From Alistipes sp. (lineage in GTDB: Bacteria; Bacteroidota; Bacteroidia; Bacteroidales; Rikenellaceae): a stretch of DNA of 44,058 nucleotides. The notes beneath the pieces were generated by a model, which was given only the letters and a program-made list of their open reading frames with translations, was not told the origin of the DNA and searched no databases. The stretch lies in the NCBI GenBank assembly GCA_017465575.1, contig JAFTVX010000028.1:1-44058 (forward strand), written 5' to 3'. Shown one piece after another: positions 1 through 8,560 of the stretch. The translations under genes were made by a program, and so were the position numbers. The first letter of the stretch is position 1; every line of letters begins with the position of its first letter.

Positions 1-164
1 GAATCCTAAAAATTGCAAGAATTCAGTTAGATACTATGCTGAGAATGCATATCGGGTTTATACGTTAGAAACGAGTGGTAGCTCTATATAATATCGTTTC
101 AGTATCATTTGTATTCCCATTTAAGTTCTTACTTTTACATTCCATGACCAAAACAACCCGCATC

Positions 165-226
165 GTATGCTTGTGCATACTCGGTGCGGTGGGGACACTT
201 TGTGGTGTCTCCACCATCAATGCACC
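165..226. repeat. Hairpin cluster
   Basis: Two adjacent hairpins are visible. GTATGC (165-170) pairs with GCATAC (175-180) across a TTGT loop. GGTGGGGACAC (188-198) pairs with GTGTCTCCACC (205-215) with one mismatch, inside a short GGTGC/GCACC stem (183-187, 222-226). The cluster abuts the palindromic element at 231-422. Its function is unknown; it could be the end of a larger structured element whose other part lies outside the window. Confidence 0.55.
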
Positions 227-230
227 AAGA

Positions 231-422
231 GATGGTGTTTTTCATTTTATTGAGTGAGTTAGTCTGTTTTTGCGCTAACATATTTCGGGCTCTTTGAGGT
301 TCTTTTTGGCATCTTTTGAATTGGAAAATTTGATAATAGCCCGCTATTACCTGCATCTTCCAATTCAAAATCTAATCAAAAATAACTCTCAAATAGACTC
401 GAAATAAAATGAAAACACCATC
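231..422. repeat. 192-bp nested palindromic element (family A/B/C, copy A)
   Basis: The outer arms 231-251 and 403-422 are complementary apart from one bulged T. Inside lie a perfect 13-bp stem (314-326 with 358-370) and an apical hairpin TAATAGC-CC-GCTATTA (334-349). The unpaired core at 282-298 reads ATTTCGGGCTCTTTGAG. The same architecture, core and length recur at 26567-26760, and a shortened form is at 41585-41676, although the stem sequences differ. A 77-residue minus-strand reading frame across it looks incidental. Confidence 0.65.
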
Positions 423-637
423 TTCTGCAAGATAAAATAGAATTGATAACTCCAACGGAGCCATTGCGTTCAGCATATATCGTAGCCGATATTGCTATGC
501 AGGATCCTGTTGCCATATCCGTACAAGGCGAGCTCTATGCCCTCGAGCGTAGAACACTCGCCGAGTACAATGGCGACAACACACCAACCCGCACGGGTAT
601 CTTTTTAGACACCCACACTATGATAGAGCAAAGATGA
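413..637 (+). pseudogene. Possible gene remnant ending in the repeat array
   Basis: A frame is open from 413, after a stop at 410-412, to a stop at 635-637. It has no ATG before about codon 30; the earliest plausible start is TTG at 443. The residues up to about 590 have an ordinary protein-like composition, and the frame then runs into the first palindrome of the array at 595. I do not recognise the product. It may be the tail of a decayed gene cut by the array, or it may be non-coding. Confidence 0.2.
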
Positions 638-1954
638 TAGAGCAAAGAGAATGTCATATTGAGCGTAGCGAAATATCTCGCAGTTAGCAATTAGGGCGAT
701 GGTCGTGCAGACCTTGAGATCCTTCGTTACACTCAGGATGACAAAACGAGAGCAAAGATGAAGGAGCAAAGAGCAAAAGTGTATAAATAAAGCACTTACT
801 AACCGCACAGGTAACTATTTAGATACCCACACTATGAAAGAGCAAAGATAAAAGGGCAACGAGGTTGTGGAATAGACAGTTTCCCGACCCCGCACGGGTA
901 ACTATTTAGATACCAACAAGGTTGGAAGGGGCAACATCTATAGAGTATCAGTTAAACAGGCACGGGTATCATTTTAGTTACCCGCAACTATAAAAAACGC
1001 AATGAACATCAACCGCACGGGTAACTATTTAGATACCCGTACCACAGTTAAAGTGTCTTGGCATAGGTGCGATTTTTAACACCCGCGACGAGGTCTGTTT
1101 ACTTATGATGTGGGTGTTAAAAATGACACCCACGCTATTTGTGTGCCACCTAATAAGGTACTATTTTTAACACCTTGCAGGTATCATTTTTAGTATACGC
1201 AAATCAAGTGCACCACATTGTTAGGGGTGCGATTTTTAACACCCACAATTAGGCTAGCTTAACAGTGATATGGGTACTATTTTTAACACTTTCGGGTATC
1301 ATTTTTAGTACCCGAATAACAAGTGTGTCATTTTGTTTGGGCTGTAATTTTTAACACCCACACGGGTAACTAATTAGATACCCGCAACACACAAACAAAA
1401 GATGCCATCTACTACAGCACGGGTATCTTTTTAGGTACCCACGCGATGAAAATATAAAGAGATATAAATAAGGTACTTACAAACCGCACGGGTGTCATTT
1501 TTAGTACCCGAATAACAAGTGTGCCATTTTGTTTAGGGTGTCATTTTTAACACCCGCGACGAGGTCAGCCTGTCTGTGATGTGGGTGTCATTTTTAACAC
1601 CCGCACGGGTAACTTTTAGATACCCGTGATTAAATCAAAACGCCCATTATCAAATCACTCACGGGTATCTTTTTAGATACCCGCATCATTGCTTTTGGGA
1701 ATGCGAAGGTGCAATTTTAACACCTATGGCGAGCCAGCACATCTGCGATATGGGTATCATTTTTAACACACATGGAGAAGTTAGCACAACTATGATATAG
1801 GTGCGATTTTTAACACCCGCACGGGTAACTAATTAGATACCCGCACACACTAAACACGGACTCAATCCACAATCGCACGGGTAACTAATTAGATACTCGC
1901 ACACACTAAACACGGACTCAATCTACACCCGCACGGGTAACTATTTAGATACCC
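595..1954. repeat. Array of about 28 short 20-bp palindromes
   Basis: Two interleaved palindrome types are present. One is of the form GGGTATCTTTTTAGATACCC (perfect at 1663-1682; variants at 595, 896, 964, 1019, 1294, 1364, 1421, 1607, 1823, 1879 and 1935). The other is of the form GGGTGTCATTTTTAACACCC (1536-1555, 1583-1602, inverted at 1112-1131; variants at 1065, 1156, 1225, 1272, 1340, 1707, 1752 and 1799). Start-to-start distances cluster at 22-25, 43-47 and 56 nt. The spacers are partly conserved, for example the segments after 1084 and 1555. No gene is visible within the array. Confidence 0.8.
653..742. repeat. REP-like inverted repeat (GTCATnnTGAG type), copy 1
   Basis: The arms 653-679 and 716-742 are complementary over 27 nt with several differences, forming a long imperfect hairpin around a 36-nt loop. 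The arm pattern GTCATnnTGAGcgtAGCGAA is a repeat type common in intergenic DNA of many bacteria. A second copy is at 1961-2044. Confidence 0.65.
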
Positions 1955-1960
1955 GCATGG

Positions 1961-2044
1961 GTCATTCTGAGCATAGCGAAGAATCTCCCAATATGCGCTA
2001 ACCGCCATACAACCAGATAGATACTTCGCTACGCTCAGTATGAC
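1961..2044. repeat. REP-like inverted repeat, copy 2
   Basis: The left arm begins GTCATTCTGAGCATAGCGAA (1961-1980) and continues to 1988. The right arm is 2020-2044 and is its near reverse complement. Together they form a hairpin like the one at 653-742. It marks the right edge of the palindrome array. Confidence 0.65.
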
Positions 2045-2191
2045 AGAGTACCAATAATGGGTTAAAATGAGTTACGATGAGTTAATATGGGTTAAAATGC
2101 TTTTTTTGCGAAAGTTTTCTAATAACTAAAAACTAATAACTAAAAACTCTCATTGCTCATTGCTAATTGAAAAAAAGATTGCTCTCTGCTC

Positions 2192-2222
2192 TTTGCTCTT
2201 TACTCTTTTTTTCTTACCTTTG
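2192..2222 (+). promoter_or_regulatory. Bacteroidota-type promoter of the pheS operon
   Basis: TTTG at 2192-2195, a 19-nt spacer and TACCTTTG at 2215-2222 match the -33 TTTG / -7 TAnnTTTG consensus of the Bacteroidota primary sigma factor. Transcription should start near 2227, leaving a leader of about 34 nt before the ATG at 2261. The -33 box lies in a CTCTTTG-rich low-complexity run. Confidence 0.75.
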
Positions 2223-2260
2223 CATAATTATACGAAATTGAAAAATAATACTCTATAAAT

Positions 2261-3286
2261 ATGATTAACAAGATTGAAGAGATTTTAAAGGAGATTGAGG
2301 CATTTGCACCCGCTACGGCTGCCGATGTTGAGGCTTTCCGAATTAAGATTCTCGGTAAGAAGGGCTCGTTGGGCGCACTTATGGAGGAGTTTAAGAGTGT
2401 TCCAGCGGAGCAGAAGCGTGAGCTTGGTCAGAAACTTAACCACCTTAAGAATGTGGCTACCGAGCGCATCAACACGCTTAAGGAGGAGTTGCAGAACAAG
2501 GCTGCGATGAGCGCATCACATATCGACGATATGACACGCCCCGGAACATCGGAGCAGGTAGGCTCACGCCACCCTATCTCGATTGTGAAGAATGAGATTG
2601 TATCTATCTTCTCGCGCTTGGGCTACACCGTGGCAGATGGTCCCGAGATTGAGGATGACTGGCATGTATTCTCTGCCCTTAACTTCCCTCCCGAGCACCC
2701 CGCACGCGATATGCAGGATACCTTCTTTATCGAGAGCAACCCCGATGTAGTGCTTCGTACTCACACCTCATCTATTCAGGTGCGTACTATGGAGCGCCAG
2801 AAGCCCCCTATCCGTGTTATCTGCCCGGGTCGTGTATTCCGTAACGAGGCAATCTCTTATCGTGCACACTGCATCTTCCACCAGATTGAGGGCTTATATA
2901 TCGACCGCAATGTATCGTTTGCCGATATGAAGCAGTCGCTGTTGTACTTCGCCAAGGAGCTCTTTGGCGTGCAGGCGCAGATTCGTATGCGTCCTTCGTA
3001 CTTCCCCTTCACCGAGCCTTCGGCAGAGGTGGATGTGTCGTGCTCAATCTGTGGCGGTAAGGGCTGCGGCGTATGTAAGGGCACTGGCTGGTTGGAGATT
3101 ATGGGTTGCGGTATGGTTGACCCTAATGTCTTGGAGGCCAACAACATCGACCCCAAGGAGTTCTCGGGCTTTGCGTTTGGTATGGGTATTGAGCGTATCG
3201 CAATGCTTAAGTTTGGCGTGGGTGACCTTCGCCTCTATTTCGAGAACGATGTGCGCTTCCTTAACCAGTTTGAGGGCGCTTTGTAA
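2261..3286 (+). CDS. pheS: Phenylalanine-tRNA ligase alpha subunit
   Basis: This is the catalytic alpha subunit of the cytoplasmic alpha2beta2 synthetase that charges tRNA-Phe. The 341 residues match the family length. An N-terminal coiled-coil arm (about 1-85) precedes the class II catalytic domain, with motif 2 around RVFRNEAISYRAHCIFHQIE (about 190-210) and motif 3 around GFGMGIERIAMLKFG (about 303-320). A CSICGGKGCGVCKGTGW segment near 260-275 is a probable zinc-binding insert, seen in PheS of related bacteria. It is the first gene of a + strand cluster with its own promoter. pheT is not in the window. Confidence 0.97.
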   Translation: MINKIEEILKEIEAFAPATAADVEAFRIKILGKKGSLGALMEEFKSVPAEQKRELGQKLNHLKNVATERINTLKEELQNKAAMSASHIDDMTRPGTSEQVGSRHPISIVKNEIVSIFSRLGYTVADGPEIEDDWHVFSALNFPPEHPARDMQDTFFIESNPDVVLRTHTSSIQVRTMERQKPPIRVICPGRVFRNEAISYRAHCIFHQIEGLYIDRNVSFADMKQSLLYFAKELFGVQAQIRMRPSYFPFTEPSAEVDVSCSICGGKGCGVCKGTGWLEIMGCGMVDPNVLEANNIDPKEFSGFAFGMGIERIAMLKFGVGDLRLYFENDVRFLNQFEGAL

Positions 3287-3295
3287 AGATTTAGT

Positions 3296-5044
3296 TTGCG
3301 AAAAATTAGTAAAATATTGTTGACAACCATCGTGTTGTCATTCGTTACGGCATTTGCATTTGGTCAGGAGCATAACTCTTCGCCGGCAGATGCCGTTTGC
3401 GACAGCGTGCCAGAGCGACAGCGCCGAACATATCGACACTCGGATGCCGTAAAGCGCCTATCTATCGAGCGAGATACGCTTCGGGCGCGTGAGTTATGGT
3501 TGGAGCTTATCGCAGAGGACTCCACCTACTCCCCTGCTCTCTACTACTTGAGCATCACCGATAGCAAAAACCGTGATAAGAGCAAGGAGTATGCACGCCG
3601 AGCATACGAGGCAGATAGCTCGAATAAGTGGTATGCCCAGAACTATGGCTCTTTGCTTATCACCTCGGGCGACTATCGTGAGGCGTTGCCTATCTATCGC
3701 CGTCTGTTGGTGTTGGATAGCAAGGAGTTATCTACCTATCACGCCTTGGCACTCTTGTATGGTGTGCAGCGAATGCCTTATAGTGCGATAGCTATCTTGG
3801 ATAGTGCCGAGTTGCGCCTTGGTCGTCACCCTTTCTTAGGTGCTATGAAGCAGAGTTTACTGCTTGATACTCACCAATATAAGCGAGCCATTGAGGAGGG
3901 AGAAAGATTGTGCGAGGAGAGCCCTTATAGTGTTGAAAATCACTTGGCTTTGGCCGAAGCTTATGAGGTGTCGCGCCAAGATTCGTTGGCAGAGGCTACC
4001 TATCTTCGTGCCTACGGTATCGACACCACCAACCTCTCGACGCTTGCTGAGGTTGCCGACTACTACAATAGAGTGGGTAACTGGCGTAAGATGCTCGACT
4101 ATGAGGAGCGATTGTTTAAGGATAAGCGAGCGCCAGTTAAGGATAAAGAGCGACGATTGGAGCAGTATACGGGAAATACGGAGTTCTATCGTGACAACTA
4201 CTTCCGCCTTGGCTCTATTATCGTGGGTCTTACGATGGACTACCCCACTAACCGCAACTTCGTAAACGCCTACGCTATGCACCTTATCGGTGGTGGCGCT
4301 ACGGATGAGGCGTACGACTATATGTTGCGCCATATAGATGATGAGTCGGCAACGGCAGACGACTATATAATGTTGCTGCAATATATGATGTTCTTGGAGA
4401 AGAGTGATGCCGAGATTGTGGCAATGTTGGATAGGGCGACAGCGAGGTTTAAGAGCAACGATACCCTACTCTCGTTCAAGGGTTTTTACTATACCGAGAC
4501 GGAGGAGTACGCTAAGGCGCTGAAAATCTTTAAGCAGGGAGTAAAGCGTGCTAAAAAGTTGGAGGATAACAAGTTGCGTAGCCAGTATTTGGGCTATATA
4601 GGCGATATATATCACGAGCAGGGCAAGGATATGAAGTGCTTCAGAGCCTACTACGATGCCTTGCACTACGACGAGAATAATATCCCTGTGTTGAATAACT
4701 ACGCCTACTACCTATCGCTTACGGGTCGAGGTTTGGATAAGGCTTTGACGATGGCACATCTGGCTATGTCGCTCGATTCGGGCAATGCCACATATATCGA
4801 CACTTGTGCTTGGGTGCTCTATAAGATGGGGCGCTACGACGAGGCTAAGAAGCTAATGTTGCGCGCCTTGTCGCTCGATGGTCAGCGTGATGCCGACCTC
4901 TTGGCGCACTATGGCGATATATTGTGGGCGCTGGGCGAGAAGTTTATGGCCGAAACCTACTGGAAGAAGGCCATTGATAAAGGCTACGACAAGGCTACGA
5001 TGGAGAAACATATAAACGAACTAAAGAGTGAAGATGTTAAATAA
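3296..5044 (+). CDS. Secreted tetratricopeptide-repeat protein
   Basis: 582 residues. An N-terminal signal peptide (about residues 1-24, ending AFAFGQ) is followed by about 500 residues of TPR-like helical repeats; one clear unit is near the C-terminus (DTCAWVLYKMGRYDEAKKLM). The protein is probably periplasmic or outer-membrane facing and acts as a scaffold; no catalytic motif is visible. The start is TTG at 3296, 9 nt after pheS. The frame has no ATG until about residue 180, and only the TTG start gives a signal peptide. Its end overlaps the EnvC-like gene. In other Bacteroidota a TPR gene of this kind often sits near an EnvC homologue, which suggests a cell-envelope role (inference). Confidence 0.85.
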   Translation: MRKISKILLTTIVLSFVTAFAFGQEHNSSPADAVCDSVPERQRRTYRHSDAVKRLSIERDTLRARELWLELIAEDSTYSPALYYLSITDSKNRDKSKEYARRAYEADSSNKWYAQNYGSLLITSGDYREALPIYRRLLVLDSKELSTYHALALLYGVQRMPYSAIAILDSAELRLGRHPFLGAMKQSLLLDTHQYKRAIEEGERLCEESPYSVENHLALAEAYEVSRQDSLAEATYLRAYGIDTTNLSTLAEVADYYNRVGNWRKMLDYEERLFKDKRAPVKDKERRLEQYTGNTEFYRDNYFRLGSIIVGLTMDYPTNRNFVNAYAMHLIGGGATDEAYDYMLRHIDDESATADDYIMLLQYMMFLEKSDAEIVAMLDRATARFKSNDTLLSFKGFYYTETEEYAKALKIFKQGVKRAKKLEDNKLRSQYLGYIGDIYHEQGKDMKCFRAYYDALHYDENNIPVLNNYAYYLSLTGRGLDKALTMAHLAMSLDSGNATYIDTCAWVLYKMGRYDEAKKLMLRALSLDGQRDADLLAHYGDILWALGEKFMAETYWKKAIDKGYDKATMEKHINELKSEDVK

Positions 5045-6158
5045 TATGTTGTGTTTGTTGATGGTTGTGGCACTCACCACTACCCCACTACTCCTTTCGG
5101 CACAATCGACCAAAAAGGTTGAGGAGCAGCGCCAGAAGGTGGAGCAGTACCGCAAGGACTTGGAGAAGGCGAAGAGCGAGGTGTCGAAGCTCAAAAAAGA
5201 GAAGAGTTCGGCATCGGAGCGTGTCAAGGCACTCAACCGACAGATGAACCTTCGCAGCAACTATATAGCTGAGACCGAGCATGAGAAAGACCTTGTTAAG
5301 GAGGATATTGCCACGGTGGACCACCTTGCCGACTCATTGCAACAGGCTCTCGACCGCAACCGCGCAATATATGGCGAGGCTGTGCGTGCTGCATATCGCA
5401 GTTATAGGCAGAATACCGCCACCAACTACCTCTTCTCGTCGGAGGGAATATCCGATGCATCACGCCGTATGGCACAGGTACAGCACCTCGCAGATAGCCG
5501 TAAGGCGCTTGCAGAGGAGATAGCGCGCCAGGAGGAGGAGTTGGGCATCGAAAGAGAGCGCTTGGCAACTCGTCGCCACGAGTTGGACTCTATAACGATG
5601 TCGTTGGAAAAGGAGCGAGCATCGTTGGCAGAGGATAAAAAGGAGGCACAGCGCACCTACAACAACCTATCATCTGCCGAGCGTAAGGCGCTGAACAACC
5701 AGCAACAGCAGCAAAAGAGGCTAAATAGCGCCATTGCAGAGCTTCGAAAGCTCACCGAGGGAAATACTGCAGGTAGCTCGTTCTCGGACAAGACAAAGGC
5801 GCTAAATCTCCCCGTAGTGGGTGGCTCGGTAAGTAAGGCACAAGGCAATATGGCGACCATCACGGGCAAGCGAGGCTCCGATGTGCGCTCGATATATGAG
5901 GGTAAGGTTATCCGCATATCGAAGGATAACACCAACCATAGCATGGTATTTATCGCCCATGGTCAATATATCTCCGTCTATACCCACCTCGGCTCGGTGT
6001 CGGTAAAGGAGAATCAGACCGTTAAGCGCGACCAAAAGATAGGCACTATAGGCATCGGCATCGACCATACGGGCAAGGAGAGCGCCTATATGCAGTTTAT
6101 GATTAACCACGCCGATAGCAACAAGCGTATGTCGGTGATGGATTGTTTTAAGAAGTAG
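5034..6158 (+). CDS. EnvC-like murein hydrolase activator (degenerate LytM/M23)
   Basis: 374 residues from ATG 5034; a GTG at 5028 would add two residues. The start overlaps the TPR gene by 11 nt, implying translational coupling. A signal peptide (to about residue 24) is followed by long charged, glutamine-rich coiled coils (about 28-245) and a C-terminal LytM domain (about 265-370). The usual zinc-binding HxH is replaced by YMQ in ESAYMQFMI, and no HxxxD motif precedes it, so the domain is probably non-catalytic. That matches EnvC, which activates amidases at the septum. Name by family; the amidase partner is not in the window. Confidence 0.88.
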   Translation: MLNNMLCLLMVVALTTTPLLLSAQSTKKVEEQRQKVEQYRKDLEKAKSEVSKLKKEKSSASERVKALNRQMNLRSNYIAETEHEKDLVKEDIATVDHLADSLQQALDRNRAIYGEAVRAAYRSYRQNTATNYLFSSEGISDASRRMAQVQHLADSRKALAEEIARQEEELGIERERLATRRHELDSITMSLEKERASLAEDKKEAQRTYNNLSSAERKALNNQQQQQKRLNSAIAELRKLTEGNTAGSSFSDKTKALNLPVVGGSVSKAQGNMATITGKRGSDVRSIYEGKVIRISKDNTNHSMVFIAHGQYISVYTHLGSVSVKENQTVKRDQKIGTIGIGIDHTGKESAYMQFMINHADSNKRMSVMDCFKK

Positions 6159-6164
6159 GGTAGT

Positions 6165-6599
6165 ATGATACATTTCTTTAACGAAGGCACTAACTATCTG
6201 CCTACCAAACGATTAGTTCTCCGTAGATGGATCGAGAAGGTCATTGAAATGGAGGGCTACAAGGCGGGCGAAATCAACTATATCTTCTGCTCGTCGGACT
6301 TCCACCGACAGATGAATCGCGACTACTTGGGTCACGACTACTTTACCGACGCTATCACATTCGAAAACCGTGAAAGTAGGGTAGGCGAGGGCATCGTCGA
6401 GGGCGAGGTATATATAGATGTAGCGACTGTTACGGATAATGCTCCTATGTATAACGCATTGCCTGTCAACGAGATGCGCCGTGTTATTGTTCACGGAGCG
6501 CTACACCTCTGTGGCCATAAGGATAAGACACCATGGGCAGAGAAGAATATGCGCCGTATGGAGAATCGCTACCTCAAACTACTCGCTGAGATGCTATGA
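6165..6599 (+). CDS. ybeY: Endoribonuclease YbeY (rRNA maturation factor)
   Basis: 144 residues, the usual size for this zinc-dependent RNase involved in 16S rRNA 3'-end maturation and ribosome quality control. The signature is HGALHLCGHKDK near residue 110. The first two zinc histidines (HxxxH) are present. The canonical third histidine of HGxLHLxGYDH is displaced; the nearby GH histidine may substitute, and related Bacteroidota proteins also vary here. The gene starts 6 nt after the EnvC-like gene and its last bases overlap the mnmG start by 4 nt (ATGA). Confidence 0.93.
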   Translation: MIHFFNEGTNYLPTKRLVLRRWIEKVIEMEGYKAGEINYIFCSSDFHRQMNRDYLGHDYFTDAITFENRESRVGEGIVEGEVYIDVATVTDNAPMYNALPVNEMRRVIVHGALHLCGHKDKTPWAEKNMRRMENRYLKLLAEML

Positions 6600-8479
6600 A
6601 GCTCAGTTACGACATAGTTGTTGTGGGTGCTGGTCACGCTGGTGCAGAGGCTGCCTCAGCGGCGGCTCGTCTTGGCTCACGCACCCTGCTTATCACTATC
6701 GATATGGAGAAGATAGCCTCTATGTCGTGTAACCCCGCTGTGGGTGGTGTGGCTAAGGGTCAGATAGTGAGAGAGATAGATGCTCTTGGCGGACAGATGG
6801 GAAGAATTACCGACCAGAGCGCCATCCAATTCCGTATGCTAAATCGCTCGAAGGGTGCTGCTATGTGGAGTCCCCGTGCGCAGTGTGATAAGTCGGAGTT
6901 CTCGCGCCTTTGGCGACGCACTTTAGAGAACACCAGAAACCTCTATTTGTGGCAAGATTCCGTGACGGAGATACTCCTCGACCATTCGGGAGAGAAAGTC
7001 GCTGTAAGGGGTGTTAAAACGCGAATGGGAGTGGAGATTGAGTGCCGTAGGGTAGTGCTCACTGCGGGTACTTTCCTCGGTGGCTTGATGCACTGTGGAA
7101 CAAACTCGGCAGAGGGAGGTCGTGCGGGCGATGAGGCGTCACATGGCATCACCGAACAGCTCGTGGCGCTCGGTTTCGAGAGCGGAAGAATGAAGACTGG
7201 AACGCCAGCACGACTGGATGCCCGCACCATAAACTTCGATGCTTTGGAGGTTCAAGAGGGCGATATGGAGCCTTCTAAATTCTCGTACGACCCTGATACT
7301 CAGGTGGTTAAGCATCAACTACCTTGCTTTATGGTCTACACCTCAAAAGAGGTACACGACACTTTGAGAGAGGGCTTTGACCGTTCTCCATTGTTTAACG
7401 GAACAATATCGGGTATCGGTCCGAGATACTGTCCGAGCATCGAGGACAAGCTCAGAACATTCGCCGAGAAGGAGCAACATCAGCTCTTCTTGGAGCCCGA
7501 GGGAAGGTCTACCAATGAGTACTACCTCAATGGCTTCTCGTCGTCGTTGCCATACGAGATACAGTTGGAGGCGTTGCGTAAGATTTCGGGCTTGGAGGAT
7601 GTGCATGTCTACCGCCCTGGCTACGCTATCGAGTACGACTACTTCCCACCCACGCAGTTGCGCCACTCGTTGGAGACCAAGTTGGTTGTTGGTCTCTACT
7701 TCGCTGGTCAGGTAAATGGCACTACGGGCTATGAGGAGGCAGCAGCGCAAGGTCTTATGGCGGGTATCAATGCCCACCGTTCGTTGCATAATCTTGAGCC
7801 TATTGTCTTGAAGCGTGATGAGGCATATATTGGTGTGCTGATTGATGACCTTGTAACAAAGGGTGTCGATGAGCCTTATCGTATGTTTACCTCGCGTGCC
7901 GAGTATCGCATCTTGCTCCGACAAGATAATGCCGATGCAAGATTGACTCCTCTTGGCCACGAAATTGGTCTCGTTTCGGATGAGAAATACGATAATTTGC
8001 TCAAAAAATTATCTTCTGTAGAATCGCTTATTTCTTTCCTTCGCAAGCAGTCGGTCAAAATAGGCGAAATTGACAGCTATTTAATTTCGGTCGGAGAAGA
8101 GCCTTTGACACAGGGAAGAAAGCTCTTCGATATAGTTTTAAGAAGTGGGGTAACGCTCCGAGGTCTTATCGAGGCAGCACCTCGCTTAAAGAAATTTGTC
8201 GAAAAAGAGGAGTTCTCTGCTGAGGTTCTCGACCAGACGGAGATACAAATTAAGTATCGTGGCTATATTGAGCGAGAGCGATTCTTTGCCGATAAACTAC
8301 ACCGATTAGAGAATATAGCTATTCCCGAAGATTTTGACTTCAACGCGATGCAGTCGCTAACCATCGAGGCTCGCCAAAAGTTGACCCGTATTCGACCAAC
8401 GACCATCGGTCAAGCCTCCCGAATACCCGGTGTCTCGCCAGCTGATATCAATGTTTTATTAGTAAGATTCGGCCGCTAA
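6596..8479 (+). CDS. mnmG: tRNA uridine-34 carboxymethylaminomethyl modification enzyme MnmG (GidA)
   Basis: 627 residues, typical length. It is the FAD-dependent partner of MnmE that makes the cmnm5 group at U34 of certain tRNAs. The N-terminal dinucleotide-binding motif VVVGAGHAGAEAA (about 8-20) and the signature SCNPAVGGVAKGQIVREIDA (about 44-63) are clear. The C-terminal helical region that binds MnmE and tRNA is complete. It is translationally coupled to ybeY through ATGA and ends the + strand cluster at a strong terminator. Confidence 0.97.
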   Translation: MKLSYDIVVVGAGHAGAEAASAAARLGSRTLLITIDMEKIASMSCNPAVGGVAKGQIVREIDALGGQMGRITDQSAIQFRMLNRSKGAAMWSPRAQCDKSEFSRLWRRTLENTRNLYLWQDSVTEILLDHSGEKVAVRGVKTRMGVEIECRRVVLTAGTFLGGLMHCGTNSAEGGRAGDEASHGITEQLVALGFESGRMKTGTPARLDARTINFDALEVQEGDMEPSKFSYDPDTQVVKHQLPCFMVYTSKEVHDTLREGFDRSPLFNGTISGIGPRYCPSIEDKLRTFAEKEQHQLFLEPEGRSTNEYYLNGFSSSLPYEIQLEALRKISGLEDVHVYRPGYAIEYDYFPPTQLRHSLETKLVVGLYFAGQVNGTTGYEEAAAQGLMAGINAHRSLHNLEPIVLKRDEAYIGVLIDDLVTKGVDEPYRMFTSRAEYRILLRQDNADARLTPLGHEIGLVSDEKYDNLLKKLSSVESLISFLRKQSVKIGEIDSYLISVGEEPLTQGRKLFDIVLRSGVTLRGLIEAAPRLKKFVEKEEFSAEVLDQTEIQIKYRGYIERERFFADKLHRLENIAIPEDFDFNAMQSLTIEARQKLTRIRPTTIGQASRIPGVSPADINVLLVRFGR

Positions 8480-8482
8480 AAC

Positions 8483-8512
8483 AAAAAGTGTTCCACGGGG
8501 AACACTTTTTTT
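8483..8512 (+). terminator. Rho-independent terminator after mnmG with parS-like loop
   Basis: A perfect 12-bp stem (8483-8494 with 8499-8510) around ACGG is followed by T residues. Its centre reads TGTTCCACGGGGAACA, one base from the palindrome TGTTCCACGTGGAACA, a form seen among ParB-binding parS sites. It lies 4 nt after the mnmG stop codon. Confidence 0.85.
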
Positions 8513-8560
8513 GTGGTTTTTAGTTATTAGTTGTTAGTCATTAGAAGATGATAGGAAATG

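Noticed and set aside
135-368. Minus-strand reading frame of 77 residues and the overlapping + frame at 75-257
   Set aside because: Both lie across the hairpin cluster and the nested palindromic element, have no recognisable domain or promoter, and their openness follows from the inverted repeats.
595-1954. Possible CRISPR array
   Set aside because: The repeats are only about 20 bp, of two interchangeable palindromic types, degenerate and sometimes inverted. The spacing is irregular (22 to 69 nt), the spacers are partly conserved, and no cas gene is nearby.
8483-8512. Firm annotation as a parS site
   Set aside because: The palindrome has a mismatch at its centre and sits in a good terminator stem. 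Without ParB data it is kept as a terminator with a note only.
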